Both the position numbers and the translations under genes were made by a program. 64,000 bases of DNA from Flaccisagitta enflata (Eukaryota; Chaetognatha; Sagittoidea; Aphragmophora), in NCBI GenBank assembly GCA_965153355.1, contig OZ231126.1:79298001-79362000 (forward strand). Reading direction: 5' to 3'. The notes below the pieces were generated by a model. That model was given only the letters and a program-made list of their open reading frames with translations, had not been told where the DNA came from and made no database searches. This document shows, piece by piece, positions 32,519 through 43,539 of this stretch (position 1 is the first letter of the stretch; the number at the start of each line of letters is the position of its first letter).

Positions 32519-35500
32519 TCACACTTGCACATACGAGCACACACCACATCCCACCACTCCACATTCAAAAGCCCCATAATCAGCAAGAAACCCCCCCTTG
32601 GACCCCCTCTTGAACGCCCCCAGCGACCCAGCCCCCCTCTGACTCTCAGCCAGCCCAGCCCACTCCCTCGGGATCCTATACCCCACCGAGCCGTGGTCCC
32701 TTGATGAGAGATACACCCCAGCCCTCGCAGACCTGGTGGAATATCCGTGGACATCCTCCGTTCTAGTCAGCATAGCCGCCTGGTTTTCAGGGAGCCTGCC
32801 ATTCCAGAACTGCCAGGCATGCACCCTCAACTGCTGCCTGTAAAGATCGCCGATCTTTAAAATCCCATACCTAGCCAGCAAGGGGTCAGCATGGTACCTC
32901 CCCCTGATACCAGCCACCAAGCCAGCTAAACGCTTCTGGTACCTTAGGAGGGCACCCCCAAGTGTGAGGTTCCGCCCCCCTTTAAAATCTCCCCACACCA
33001 TCAGACAGTACTGGAGGTGTGGGAGGACTAACCCATTATAAAGGGAAAGAAGACACTGCCCCCCCAAGACCGCGCTAGCCCTCCCAACCACCCCCAGCAG
33101 TTGCCCCACCTTGGTCCTAACCTTCTCAATCTGCCCTGACCACCTTAGCCCCCCATCCACCCAAACCCCTAGAAACCTAGCCCCCTCCACCCTGCCTATC
33201 TGCTCACCCCCTATCTCTAACCCCTCTATTGGTGGGCCTCTACCCCCGGGTCTGCCAAAATAGACATACTCTGTCTTTTTAAGGTTCAGAGTCAGTCTAT
33301 TGCACCTAAACCACCTGCTGAGCTCCCGCAACCCCCCATTTACCCTCCCAAAAAGCTCAGCGAGGTCAGCTCCCTCTGCAAAGATATTTGTATCATCCGC
33401 AGGCCCTTACCATGTCATTGACATAGACCAGGAAGAAGAGTGGGCCCAGGACTGACCCCTGTGGGACTCCACACTCTACCTCACCCCTCTCTGACTCATG
33501 CCCCCTATACACCACATACTGAGACCTCCCCCCCAGGTAACTCCCAAGGAGAGCAAGAGCCCCCCCTCTCACCCCATAGTGCTCAAGCTTCGCGAGAAGC
33601 AACTCATGGTCCACCGTGTCAAAGGCCTTCTTGAGATCAATGAAGACCCCAAGTGCAACATTGCCACGGCCCCATGCACCCCTGACCCTCTCAACCATAT
33701 CAAGGACAGCCATGGCAGTAGAGTGCCCAGCCCTGAACCCATACTGCCCTGGGACAATCACCCGGTGCATATCAAGGAAGCCCACCAGCCTCGACTTGAT
33801 CACTCTCTCAAAAAGTTGAGAGAGGATTGGGAGAACCGACACCGGCCTATAATTCGCAAAATCCGTCGGGTCCTCTCCCTTAAACACCGGGACAACCCTG
33901 GCCACCTTGAAGCATGCAGGGTAGTGCCCCTCCCGCATGCAACAGTTGAACAACCTAGAGAGGGATCCTGAGATCTCACGGGCCACCCCTTTAACCACTC
34001 TAGGTGATGCACCGTCCCACCCAACCCTCTTCCCAGGTTCCAGCGCCCTGCAGAGCTCCTCAACCTCTGCCGGGGTGGTTGGGCTCAGAACCAGGGATTC
34101 ACCCCTTCTCCCCATAATCCCGGAAGGCCCCATCCTGCCCTTCCTAACTTGCCGCCAGCCTCGCCCCACTTACAGTAAAAATCAAATCCTCTCTGCTATC
34201 TGGCTCCTCATCCGTCACTCCCACCTCTATCCTTAACAAAGTAGCCACAAGGCGGCCCCCTACCTCTCCCCTTCCTACCGCTCAAGACCTCACCTAAAAC
34301 CTCCCATGTTGCCCTCAGATCCCCCCCAATCTCACCCAGCCTCTGGTCGAAGTATTCCCTCTTCAGCTTCCACCTTAGCCTATTCACCTCCCTGCTCACT
34401 TTGACCAGTCTCTGTCTCCCCGCCTCATCAAGGCCCCCCCTGACCTTCCTACTGTACAGCCCCCCTTTCTCTCTCACCAGCTCCTTAAACTCCACATCAT
34501 CCAACCACGGCTTCTCCACATCCCTGCGACTCCTCCTATCCTCCACCCACGGGAACGCCCCATCATACAAGTCCCGAAACTCATTACGGAACCTGGCCAC
34601 ATTTGCCTCCACTCCTTGTGCCCGCACCTCATCAAAACTCCACCCCTCTAACACCTCAGCAAAACGCGCAATCCTACCCTCATTTACACGGCGCCTCTTT
34701 CCAGCTGTCCCCACTCTCACCTCCTCCTCACGTACGCCCCCCACAAACGCATACACCGGCAGATGATCCGAAACCCTCACAGTGACCAACCCACTTCCAA
34801 TCCTCGCCTCCACATTGTTTGTCCAGATATTGTCAATCAGTGTCGCCGTTGTGTCCGTAAGCCGTGTAGGGAGGGATATAAGGGGGTAGAACCCACCCGC
34901 CGTAAACCCTCCCAGGAAGTCAGATGTAGGCCCATGTGTCTCAGCCTTCAAAAGATCGACGTTGAAGTCGCCCATTACATAGGCGTCCGTCCCCCGTAAA
35001 AGTGTCATAACACGGGCCATCTCCTCATTAAACCCCACCAATTCCCCACCTGGTGGCCTATATATAACACCCACTACGTCATTCCTACGTCCCCCCCCCT
35101 CTAACTATCTCAACAAAGACAGACTCAAAAACACCCTCTGTAAAGGTCCCCAAGTCCGGCCGTTCCCTATAGGTCAACCCATCCCTTACCAGCAGAGCCA
35201 CTCCTCCTGTTTTCCTCTTCCTCGACGCACACACAGCACCAAATCCTCCCACACACAGCCCCTTCTCACTCTCCGTATCCAGCCATGTCTCCGCAAGACC
35301 AACCACATCCCACAGCACTCCCCACCGCCTCAGCTCTGCCTCAAACAGCTCAAACCCTGGCCCCTTTGCACTCCTCACATTGTGGAACAACACGGACAGC
35401 GAACAACCCCCCACCTTAGCCACCTCCCTTAGTTTACCCGCCACCTCCCCACCTCCTACATAAGCACAACCCCTAAGGGTCCCATCCAACCCCCCCAGAG

Positions 35501-35768
35501 CCCCCCTAACCTCCTCATCATATGGGTCAAACCTCGACCCCTGAAAATCCCCAGCCCTCGACCCTAGCCCCTCCCTGTACTCCCTAAGGGCCCCCATGAA
35601 CTCACCATCACTCACCAAACCAGCAAATGGCAGAGCACCCCCCATGCATCCAGCACACATCACCCCCCCACTCCCCAATCCACGCACACGGACGACCCCA
35701 TTACACACCTCACAATGCGGACACCTACCTCTTACTTCGCGTGAATGAGGCAAATCCTCACCAGCCAT
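32519..35768 (-). pseudogene. LINE ORF2: endonuclease and reverse transcriptase, frame-broken
   Basis: Four consecutive frames make up one ORF2. The first (35768-35085) starts with a cysteine cluster CPHCEVC...CAGC (residues 16-41). It continues into the endonuclease fold (FHNVRSA, LAETWLD, GGVALLVRDGL). The second (35074-34208) has the endonuclease end (GDFNVDLL, SDHLPV) and a linker. The third (34169-33393) is the reverse transcriptase (NYRPVSVLPI, GFRAGHSTA, FIDLKKAFDTVDH, GVPQGSVLGPLF). The fourth (to 32519) holds the ADDTNIF catalytic stretch (near 33400-33380), LNLKKTEYV and the C-terminal LVLPHLQYC block. The first break is a run of nine G at 35090-35098; one G fewer would keep frame. 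Others fall near 34170-34210 and at 33393-33400, where residues before ADD also seem missing. It acts in target-primed reverse transcription when intact; this copy is probably dead unless some breaks are sequencing errors. Confidence 0.85.
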
Positions 35769-37128
35769 GATTCAGAGAGGGTGATTTCCCACCCATTCTC
35801 ATCCTGCCCAAGTGTGCCCATTCTTTCTCCCAACGTTGCTTAATGAAATCAGGGATAAAATCCTCCGGTTCAGTCGGGCATGGAACTCGGACCCCAAGAA
35901 GCGCACATGCGTAAGTACGATCAATGACAGAGATACATTCAGTCTTTACATGAAATCCCCTGCTATCTAGATCCACAGTCCGTATCTGGGTCCGGCAGCC
36001 AAGGCCGCCATCGGTCTGAGCGCGCAGGTACTCATCCAGTAGCTGGTTGTGAGGAGTCACGTCCACAGTTTGCATGGGTTTAACCTGGCAGGTGATTACC
36101 GATACTGCTCCCGCCGAGTAAAGAGCCTTTCGAAGTCTATCGACGCTCATCACCATCTCCTTAGGGCTTGCTGCTGGTCTCCGATAAGTCCCTCGAACCA
36201 CGTTGGTGAGATTGTCAATGACGACGATCGCCCCTTCAACGCGAAGCTCGCCTTTGTCGACTTTGAAAAGAGACTCCTCGGTTGTGTAGTTTATCTTTAC
36301 GTCGATGTCAAAAGAGTCACGGTCGCCCTTTGGAATATGGTTTCTAATCGAATCTGACGTCACTTCTTTCCCGTTTGAGTCAGTGAGGATGATACACTTA
36401 TACTTTTCTTTCCTTCTCTCCTCCTCCCCTCTTTTTTCTGCTTCCTTTCTCTTCGCGTCTTCTTCCCGTCTCTTTTCTTCTTCCTTTCTCCTTTCTTCCT
36501 CCTCCTCTCTCTCCCTTGCCACCTCCGCCAGAAGCTTCCGAGTCTCCTCATTCCTCCTTTCGCTTTCTTTCAATTTCTCTTCCAGTCTCTCCCTTTCCCA
36601 CTCTTCTTCCTCTAATCGGTCTCTCAATTCCTGAAGCTCCGATGACATTTTCATTCCACTTTCCTCCAGGCTTTTCACCCTCACCTCTAAACCTTCCAGC
36701 CTTTTCAGCCTTTCCTCCAGACTTGCCATCCTCGCTGTCTCAAGACCAGCGTCCTCCCCTGTTACTGCCGCCGTAGGTGCTCCGCTTTTTGCCTTAGTCA
36801 CCACCTTCGGTGTTGTTGGTGTCCCGGTGCTGCTGCTTTTCCTTCTCACGTTTTTATCCTTGGACGTGCTGCTCGGTGGCTGCTTAAGAGAAGTGGGAGA
36901 CCGCGACGACACAGAGGCAGCTGCAGCCGCGGGTGGATCCGCCGCCGCCGTCGACGCCGTCGCAGCTGCCGCCGCCGCCGCGCGGCGGTTTTCGTTTGTC
37001 GTCCGAAGTCCGGGTTGTGACGGGTAATTCGAGTTTTCTTTGATAAGTCGACCACCACGCCCATTTCTCGTACTGTCAGACGAGGACATCGTCGCCGCCA
37101 CCGGCGGCGGTCTCTCTGTAGCGTCCAC
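35758..37128 (-). CDS. LINE ORF1: coiled coil plus SGNH-like domain
   Basis: An intact 456-residue frame. Residues 1-130 are low complexity (Ala, Ser, Pro, Thr). Residues about 130-245 form a charged coiled coil very rich in Glu, Arg and Lys, the kind that trimerises or binds RNA in LINE ORF1 proteins. From about 243 a globular part begins with CIILTDSNGKEV, where DS (250-251) sits at the end of a hydrophobic strand as in the GDS block of SGNH/GDSL hydrolases. NLTN (306-309) and DSRGFH (388-393) are possible later blocks. Esterase-like domains are known in ORF1 of several CR1-clade LINEs; here the Gly before the Ser block is Thr, so activity is doubtful. Its stop overlaps the ORF2 start by 11 bases. 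Confidence 0.75.
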   Translation of the reverse strand: MDATERPPPVAATMSSSDSTRNGRGGRLIKENSNYPSQPGLRTTNENRRAAAAAAATASTAAADPPAAAAASVSSRSPTSLKQPPSSTSKDKNVRRKSSSTGTPTTPKVVTKAKSGAPTAAVTGEDAGLETARMASLEERLKRLEGLEVRVKSLEESGMKMSSELQELRDRLEEEEWERERLEEKLKESERRNEETRKLLAEVAREREEEEERRKEEEKRREEDAKRKEAEKRGEEERRKEKYKCIILTDSNGKEVTSDSIRNHIPKGDRDSFDIDVKINYTTEESLFKVDKGELRVEGAIVVIDNLTNVVRGTYRRPAASPKEMVMSVDRLRKALYSAGAVSVITCQVKPMQTVDVTPHNQLLDEYLRAQTDGGLGCRTQIRTVDLDSRGFHVKTECISVIDRTYACALLGVRVPCPTEPEDFIPDFIKQRWEKEWAHLGRMRMGGKSPSLNHGW

Positions 37129-37379
37129 AGCGAGTTTCCACGTTCCGTTCTGTTTAACGAGTTTTTCTTGCTTCGCCGTTCATAGTTTATAATGATCGTA
37201 ACGTAACAAGAGTCCGGTTGGTTCTTTAACTTTGATCGTTTCCACAGCGCCCGAATCGTCTCCTCGTTTATTCAATTTATTTTAATTAAGCAAATAAAAG
37301 AATTTTAGCTTAGAATTTTAGCTTGATAAGAGCTTTGTCTCCCCGCACCCCTGCTTGAATTCTGTGGTTCATCATACTT

Positions 37380-37720
37380 TTAGTCGCGTGCATGCGACTC
37401 TACAACCCGCTCTGTCCGTCCATCCGTTGGTTAGTTGGTCCATTGTTCAGTCTATAAAACTTTACTTTTTTTCTTTTGGCGTTTATCGGTGGTTATTGCA
37501 TCACTGCTCCTGTCCAAATGCATGGATAACCTTTTTTATCCCTGCCCACCAGCACACGACTAAGGTAGCCGTGTATCTGGCCTTGTTTTTATCAATTTTG
37601 TTTCCTTAAGTCATTTTAAGAGTATACTAAATCATCCCCTTTAAGAGTATACTGAATCATCTTAAGTCATTCTAAGTCATAATGTAAATCTCGCAAGCAA
37701 CTAATAGGTGTTGACCTTGT
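37380..37720 (-). mobile_element. Family A element with an extra 5' terminus
   Basis: The hairpin AGTCGCGTGCATGCGACT (37382-37399) is followed rightward by a tetranucleotide tract. The 5' end (minus strand AACAAGGCCAGATACACGGC, with AGTCGTGTGC at 37552-37561) is at about 37586. A decamer-type stretch (AAGTCATTTTAAGAGTATAC) then leads to a second terminus near 37720 (minus strand AACAAGGTCAACACCTATTA). This hints at two 5' ends sharing one 3' hairpin. Confidence 0.75.
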
Positions 37721-38990
37721 TAGTTTTGGAATCCCATTGAAAAATGACCATTTTTCTAAATTTTTCTAGTCATTTTAAGAGTATACTAAATCATCTTAGA
37801 AGAGCTTGTCAAAATGAACCTCTTTGAGATACAAACCTAAAAAATGAAAAAAAAAACAAAAAACACAGAAATCATTGAAATCAGTCAAACAAAATATTTT
37901 GATATTTTTTTTTTATCTTTTCCATTTACCAATTAGGTCGCAACTTTTTTCTTATTCGCATAGTATCGTGAAGGCACTAACGGTGAATCTACCATGATTT
38001 TCTAAATTCAAGAGCTACTAGTACTTTATGAGAAAAACTGTACCTGTCGCTGTGTTGGTCTATCCGCGCGGATCCGCTGTTGCGTCTGCTGGTCCGTCCG
38101 TTCATCCCTTTATGATATTTTTGAATACCTGATGTTTTTACAGGGTTTTAAACCAGTTTGAGTTGTGTATTTTGTGCAGTACTGCCTCTGTATTTTGTGT
38201 AGTACTGCCTCTGTTCTTTGTGTAGTACTGCCTCTGCCCAACTGTCCGATAGTCAAAGGTCAGAAAAAAATTTGCATTTTTAAAACAGTTGAAAATTTTT
38301 TACAAAAGAAAACGTGTCAAAAATCAATTCATTGCAGTATATTTTCATTATTTATCCACCACAGATCTGGTCACCTGCGCTACTGGCCCTACTCGAAAAC
38401 CTAAACCGAAGTTGTAACTGGAAATGAAGAATCTTGCTTTCGCTCCAACCAGTTAAGTGTGTGCGTAAAGAGTGGAAAAAATTGCAGCAAAAAACTTTTT
38501 TGTGTCATTTTCACTAATTTCCCCTGGTGCTACTCATAAGCACAAACATCTAATTTGTGTGATTGGGTGATGCTGACAACCTTGGGGTATATTGGACAGA
38601 GGCAGTGATGCAAGTGTTACTGAAAAGGCAGCACGTGCTCACTAACCTACGCGGCTAATGTGCTGCCTACCTTCAAGAAAGAGTTATTTCCAGTGACTTA
38701 ATATTGGTTAAACATTTAACCTTTTCATGAGAACAATTTGTTAAATTCTTGACCTTAGTGTCAACATCAAATCATTTTAGAATTTCAAGGAGAACAGATG
38801 ATCCGCGAAACTCTCGTAAGATGTCAAATGTGTAAATGACCAATTTTTTAGTCACTGTGAATAGATAACTACCGTCACCTATAATTTTGTGACCTGGTAT
38901 CATGCTTATGAAGGGCTGAGATGTGTTAAGTTTTAATCATTTAGGCTGTTTACCATTAGTAATTACTATTTTTCACTTCTATTTTGACTT
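37721..38990. other. Unassigned sequence
   Basis: AT-rich and non-coding. A GTAGTACTGCCTCTG repeat (about 38170-38235, three copies) and a decayed family-A-like tract near 38090 (GGTCCGTCCGTTCATCC) are the only structures seen. Confidence 0.4.
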
Positions 38991-38991
38991 T

Positions 38992-39157
38992 TTAGTCGCG
39001 GACACGCGACTCTACACCTTGCCATGTCGGTCGGTCCGTCCGTCCGTCCGTCCGTCTGTCCGTCCGTCCCGTAACATTTCTAAATTCCGAGCGGTTTTTG
39101 CACTATTGCTCCTGCCCAACCGTCCGCGACTGTATTGCCGTGTATCCGGCCTTGTTT
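38992..39157 (-). mobile_element. Family A element (GGAC-type)
   Basis: Minus strand: AAACAAGGCCGGATACACGG, AGTCGCGGAC (39122-39131), GGGCAGGAGCAATAGTGC and a GGACGGACGGACGGACGGAC tract. GGCAAGGTGTAGAG and the hairpin (38994-39011) followed by AAAAA complete it. The 5' motif and hairpin arm are exact complements. Confidence 0.9.
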
Positions 39158-39718
39158 GATGTTTCATCGGTAGCAACTGTCTTATTACCCATATTTGCAT
39201 CGATGTGCGTGTGGGTCAAAGACAATCATTGGGGATATTGAGAAAAGGCAGCGGTGCTATCAATCACCTGCTAATGATTACCTATTGTCGCCCAAAAAAT
39301 GGAACTAATCAAATCATTTCAATGCCTTAACATTGGTCAATTTCTATGTGACTTGAAAAGATGTGAGAAAATGACCTCTGGGTCCATGAATAAAAGGTTT
39401 TGGAATTTCTTGGAGAACAGATGATCTGAGGAATTCAAGTGAAAAAACAAATGTTAGAAGTGACCAATTTTGAGGTTGCTGTGAATGGTTCTTTTGCTTT
39501 CTTATTCCTGACTTGGGTGATAAATCACACTCGCTGAGATTTGATTTCAATTTGATGACAGACTTAAATTGTTTGAGAAGCAGATTAAGTGCTGTATTAT
39601 CCGGAGTAATAAATTAACCTTGACCCTCAGTCTTTCTGTCAGTCTATCTGTCTGTAGGTCTGTTCAGACTAGGTGAGTTTCCATTTCAGAATGCCTCTTC
39701 GGTTCTAATGGAATTTTT

Positions 39719-39877
39719 AGTCGCGTGCATGCTACTCTACACCCCCGTTTTGTCAATCCATCCATCCATCCATCTGTCGGTCAGTCCGTCACACTTTTAA
39801 TTTTTTATCAATCATATTTTAAAGTTCTAAGTCACTCTGCATGTCTCACACGCAACTTACAGGTGTTGGCCTTGTTT
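39719..39877 (-). mobile_element. Family A element (GTGC-type) with the short decamer variant
   Basis: The hairpin side reads AGTCGCGTGCATGCTACT (39719-39736) beside a CCATCCATCCATCTG tract. The 5' end on the minus strand is AACAAGGCCAACACCTGTAA with AGTTGCGTGTG. The middle has only one or two AAGTCACTCT units, the unexpanded form of the array in 28711-31637. Confidence 0.8.
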
Positions 39878-41470
39878 TGCATAGATCTCATTGATTACAT
39901 ACTGTATCCAAAACCTTGATTTGAATAAGATAAAGCATTCGATTATGTTAGTTTTTGGGTAAGTCTTTAGCGCATTTGTCTATTCTTTCCAAAACCTTGT
40001 TCACTGTTTAGAGTTTTCTAAATTTGTAACTGTTTGAATTAAAAGGGTGACTAATCTGAGGATGAATATGGGGCTAATTAAGATTCTTTTCAAGCCTTCC
40101 GAGGACGCGACTATGTTAACTACAAGACTTAATTGGTGGGGTCGTGAGTGAAGGCGGGGATGGGAACGCATCAGAGAACAGATGATCTGGTCGTTGATTA
40201 GAAGATTTAAAGGATTGATAAAAGTGTTACTGATAATCTCAGAAATAAACTTAGTTGGATGCTCTTTGTTATTCAAATCCTGATTTTTCAGTTGTGGACA
40301 CCTGGCTGGGTCGATCGGTCCGTGGGTATGTCTAATGGAAAGTCTGTCTGTCACAATCCTCTTTTTTTTTTAATGTTATAGGTCATCATCAACTATTTAA
40401 GTGTCAAATACTGTCGTACTTTTCTTGCCCAACCATCCGCGACTTTTGCCCTGTCTTGGGTTTGTTAATGTGATACATATATTTAATGTCTGATCAACTT
40501 CCGTCACTTCCTCCTGATTGACTTTCGTATTTACTGTTTCTTTTGTCTTCTGTCAGTAATGTGAACTGGCATAAAAATGCAGTTGTGCAAGAGGCCTGAC
40601 TAGCTCATACAAACTAAAACCTGCATACTGAGCAGTTGCTATCGATAAAAGATCAAGCTGTTGTGAGATCAAATTAACAACTGAGATCACATTGTGAAAA
40701 GTTTTGCCGTAAGACTTATAACTTGCACCATCTTTCCCTCGTTTTGATGTTAGTTTTTGATTCTATTAGTTCTGGCCAAAGAGTTTAATGAATGTGTTTT
40801 ATGCAATTTTGAATGAATGGACTATGGAATGAGAACGAATGTGGGAAGGTTGTGGTAATTGATCACCTTGCGTTTAACCATTTGCGTGACCAACTGACAT
40901 ACCCAATAAAGGAACTGGAGGATGCACTAAAAAAGCTTGCTACACTGTAACCCCTTAGAGCTCCTCTCTCACATGCAAGTCTCTAACATCAGTCTTGTTT
41001 CCTTGTCTAAGGTGCGCCATCGTCGCGTTTCAACTCTTGGGCGTCTTGGTTAAAGTGCCCTCAACAACCTACGTTTTGCCGTTACTACTGATGGCCAATT
41101 CATCCACGAATCGCTGTTTTCTAACGCAAGATGGGCATGGAGGCCTCTAGTCGCCCAGCCTCCAGAATAAGCTCATTTAGTAAGTTCATCTGCTTGCCGC
41201 TGCCATCCTGTTAACAGGCTTAATTGTTATTCAGTGCTACAAAATTCATTCATTCATGTCTTGACTCATTTATTCACTCATCAATTTGTTCATTTATTTG
41301 CTTTATAAAGCTAATTACGGCTGCTGCTATGATTGCCACATCACTAGATTATATTATTCATCATTGGTTCAAGGATTCAATAATAGTCTCTAAAGTCCAT
41401 AAGTCCATCCGTCAGGCATCACAGCACAAGTTGGAAAGTGAGGAAAAAGTGCGTTTTTGATGCTCTTTGG
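39878..41470. other. Unassigned sequence
   Basis: I find no gene I can support. Short frames carry no motif. A decayed family-A-like stretch (GGTCGATCGGTCCGTGGG near 40310) is visible. Confidence 0.4.
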
Positions 41471-41499
41471 TTAGAGTATATCTCGTCTGAATTTGTAGT

Positions 41500-42574
41500 A
41501 ACGGGGGCAAGAATTGTGGAATAACAGATGAGGTTAGGGAGTGGTATTCAGATCATACTCATGAAAGGATGTTTTATTCCCCATCGATATATTAAAGATT
41601 TTTTGAGGAAAAATTGCTTAAAATCAAATTTGCTACATTTTTTGCTTGACATGCTCACTTTCCACTAGCAGCTGTTAGGGAGCATTACTGGGTTGTCACA
41701 TAGATCCACATTTAAACCAGCTTATTGAAGAAAGGACTCGGCTCTTCTGTAACAAGGCTTGAAAATTTGCATAAAAGTATTTACAAGTCATGTAGATCAT
41801 GATAATGGGAGGTGCTCAAATTTTTTTACCTACTATCTTAAAAATTCATTAGTTAATAAAATCATGCCATTGCCAAACTGCAAAAGTGAGGGCATTGAAA
41901 TTTGATGAGCTAAAAAATATGTATTTTGTATATGTGCACCAAATTTCAGCTCTCTAGTTTTATTAGAAGCAGAGATATAGCCAATTTACTTTTGTATATA
42001 AGATTGTATTTTTTGAGAAAAAGGGTACTTTTGAAAAAAAATAAACCCAAAAGTAAATTAGCTATATCTCCGCTTCTAATAAAGCTAGAGAGCTGAAATT
42101 TGGTAAGGACATGTATAAAACACATGTTTTTTTGCTCATAATGTAGACGGTTTGGCAGTGGCATGGTTTTAAAAAAATTTAAATGAATTTTCAAGATAGG
42201 TGCTTAAATTTTTTTGACCTGCAACTTTTATTATTATGATCTATGTAAGTTTAATATTTGTATGCAAATTTTCAAGCTTTGTTCCAGAAAAGCCAAGTTT
42301 GCTCAATTTCTTGCATCAACAACTGGACAAATTAGGGCGATTGACCAGGGATATTCTTATGGAACTTATTGTTGTAGTGAAAGCAATGTTCCCTCATAAA
42401 ATCTCTCAAGTTACTGAGATTTTAGCAAGATTACCTGGAAATAAGTTTCCATGGCAATTGACCATCATAAGCAATAAATTCTTTTAGTTGATATTTTGAA
42501 TATCTGTCCCCTAGCTTTATTTTTTTTCCTATCATACTTGTCCCCATCATCCTAAGTTTAGATTAAATCTACTG
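41500..42574. mobile_element. Decayed M3-type MITE split by a nested foldback
   Basis: The right end CCTAAGTTTAGATTAAATCT continuing ACTG plus TA (42575-42576) resembles the M3 end at 22690-22723. Inner blocks near 41550-41700 (GATGTTTTATTCCCC, TTGAGGAAAAATTGCTTAAA) match the M3 arm. The left terminus is not clear. A separate foldback sits inside. Confidence 0.5.
41751..42283. mobile_element. Foldback element nested in the M3-type copy
   Basis: AACAAGGCTTGAAAATTTGC at the left is mirrored by GCAAATTTTCAAGCTTTGTT at the right. The arms match for most of their length, for example AGAAGCAGAGATATAGCCAA against its mirror around a centre near 42027. The short frames on each strand are mirror images. 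No transposase. Confidence 0.8.
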
Positions 42575-42846
42575 TATATGTGTGGAGGGGCCCTGCTCAC
42601 CCATCCGCAACAATGCAAATGTTATTCTATGTGCAAACTTATAATTTCTTAAATTTACCAGGTACTGATGCTCCTCTTCGTCAAACTGGCAATCACAAAC
42701 TTCTGGTTTCCCTACTGGATATCATTTGGTGGATCATTTTGATGCTGCTGGCGTTTCCATTCAATTGAGTATTAAGAGTTGCGGTCGGATAGAGCATTGC
42801 AAGAACTTGTTTTCTACTGTCACCTATGGCCCAGTTCTGTTTTTGG

Positions 42847-43230
42847 GCAGCGGCCCCGAAGGAGACAAAGTCCTGTAGAACACAGAGGGACTTTTGTTCG
42901 TCTGTTCGTTGTTCGTTCATTCGTTAGTCTCTCAGGCCTGAAATCTGTCCTCTCAAGCTTGAAATCTGCCTTCTCAGGCCCTGAATCTGCCCTCTCAGGC
43001 CTTGAATCTTCCCTCCCAGGCCTGAAATCTGCCTTCTCAGGCCTGAAATCTGTCCTCCCAGGCCTTAAATCTCCCCTGCTGATTCAAGGCCTGAGAGAGC
43101 AGATTTCAAGCCTGAGAGGGCAGATTTCAGGCCTAAGACAACCTGGTGGGGACTGACTGACGGATGGACGGACAAATGAACAGAGGAACAAAAGTCCCCC
43201 TGTGGACTTTGTCCCCGTCGGGGCCGCTGC
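42847..43230. repeat. Minisatellite foldback module
   Basis: GGGCAGCGGCCCCGAAGGAG continuing ACAAAGTCC is mirrored by GGACTTTGTCCCCGTCGGGG continuing CCGCTGCCC. GGACTTTTGTTC and GAACAAAAGTCC form a second nested pair. The interior is units like CAGGCCTGAAATCTGCC that switch to the reverse complement near 43085. Same module type as 14726, 15541 and 24275. Confidence 0.85.
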
Positions 43231-43539
43231 CCTGCTTCTTCTCATTCTGATTCACAACCATGCAAAGCAGGGCAATGGGTATTGCTGACCACATATTGCC
43301 CTTGGGCGACCTGTTTCCTCTTTGTCCCTCTTTCTTTTTCCCTTCATCACCTTCCATGTACCAGAATTTAAGGTAGTGGGAGATCAATCTTATCCTTGAG
43401 GGTTATAAACCTTAAGTTATGATTTTTTAAGTGTATTTTATGATTGGGTCAAATGAGATTGGATAGATGACAAATGCGAGCAAATGGAGATTTTCCCAAA
43501 CCATAATAAATCTCAAACCATAAAAAGAGATTTCATGGT

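Larger units (their letters stand above)
32318..37250 (-). mobile_element. CR1/L2/jockey-type LINE, nearly full length
   Basis: On the minus strand the order is a 5' UTR (about 37250-37129), ORF1 (37128-35758), ORF2 (35768-32519, frame-broken), a 3' UTR of about 200 bp and a tail ending in a short tandem AATCGTTAATCGTT (32318-32331). There is no poly-A tail, which fits CR1/L2-type rather than L1-type elements. Codons are GC-rich compared with the AT-rich flanks, as expected of a recent arrival. The target duplication was not identified, and the outer limits are approximate. Confidence 0.85.

Noticed and set aside
33440-34999. Plus-strand frames over the LINE
   Set aside because: They are antisense shadows of the GC-rich endonuclease and reverse transcriptase frames.
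36049-37027. Plus-strand Ser-rich frames opposite LINE ORF1
   Set aside because: They are antisense of the Glu/Arg-rich coiled coil of ORF1.
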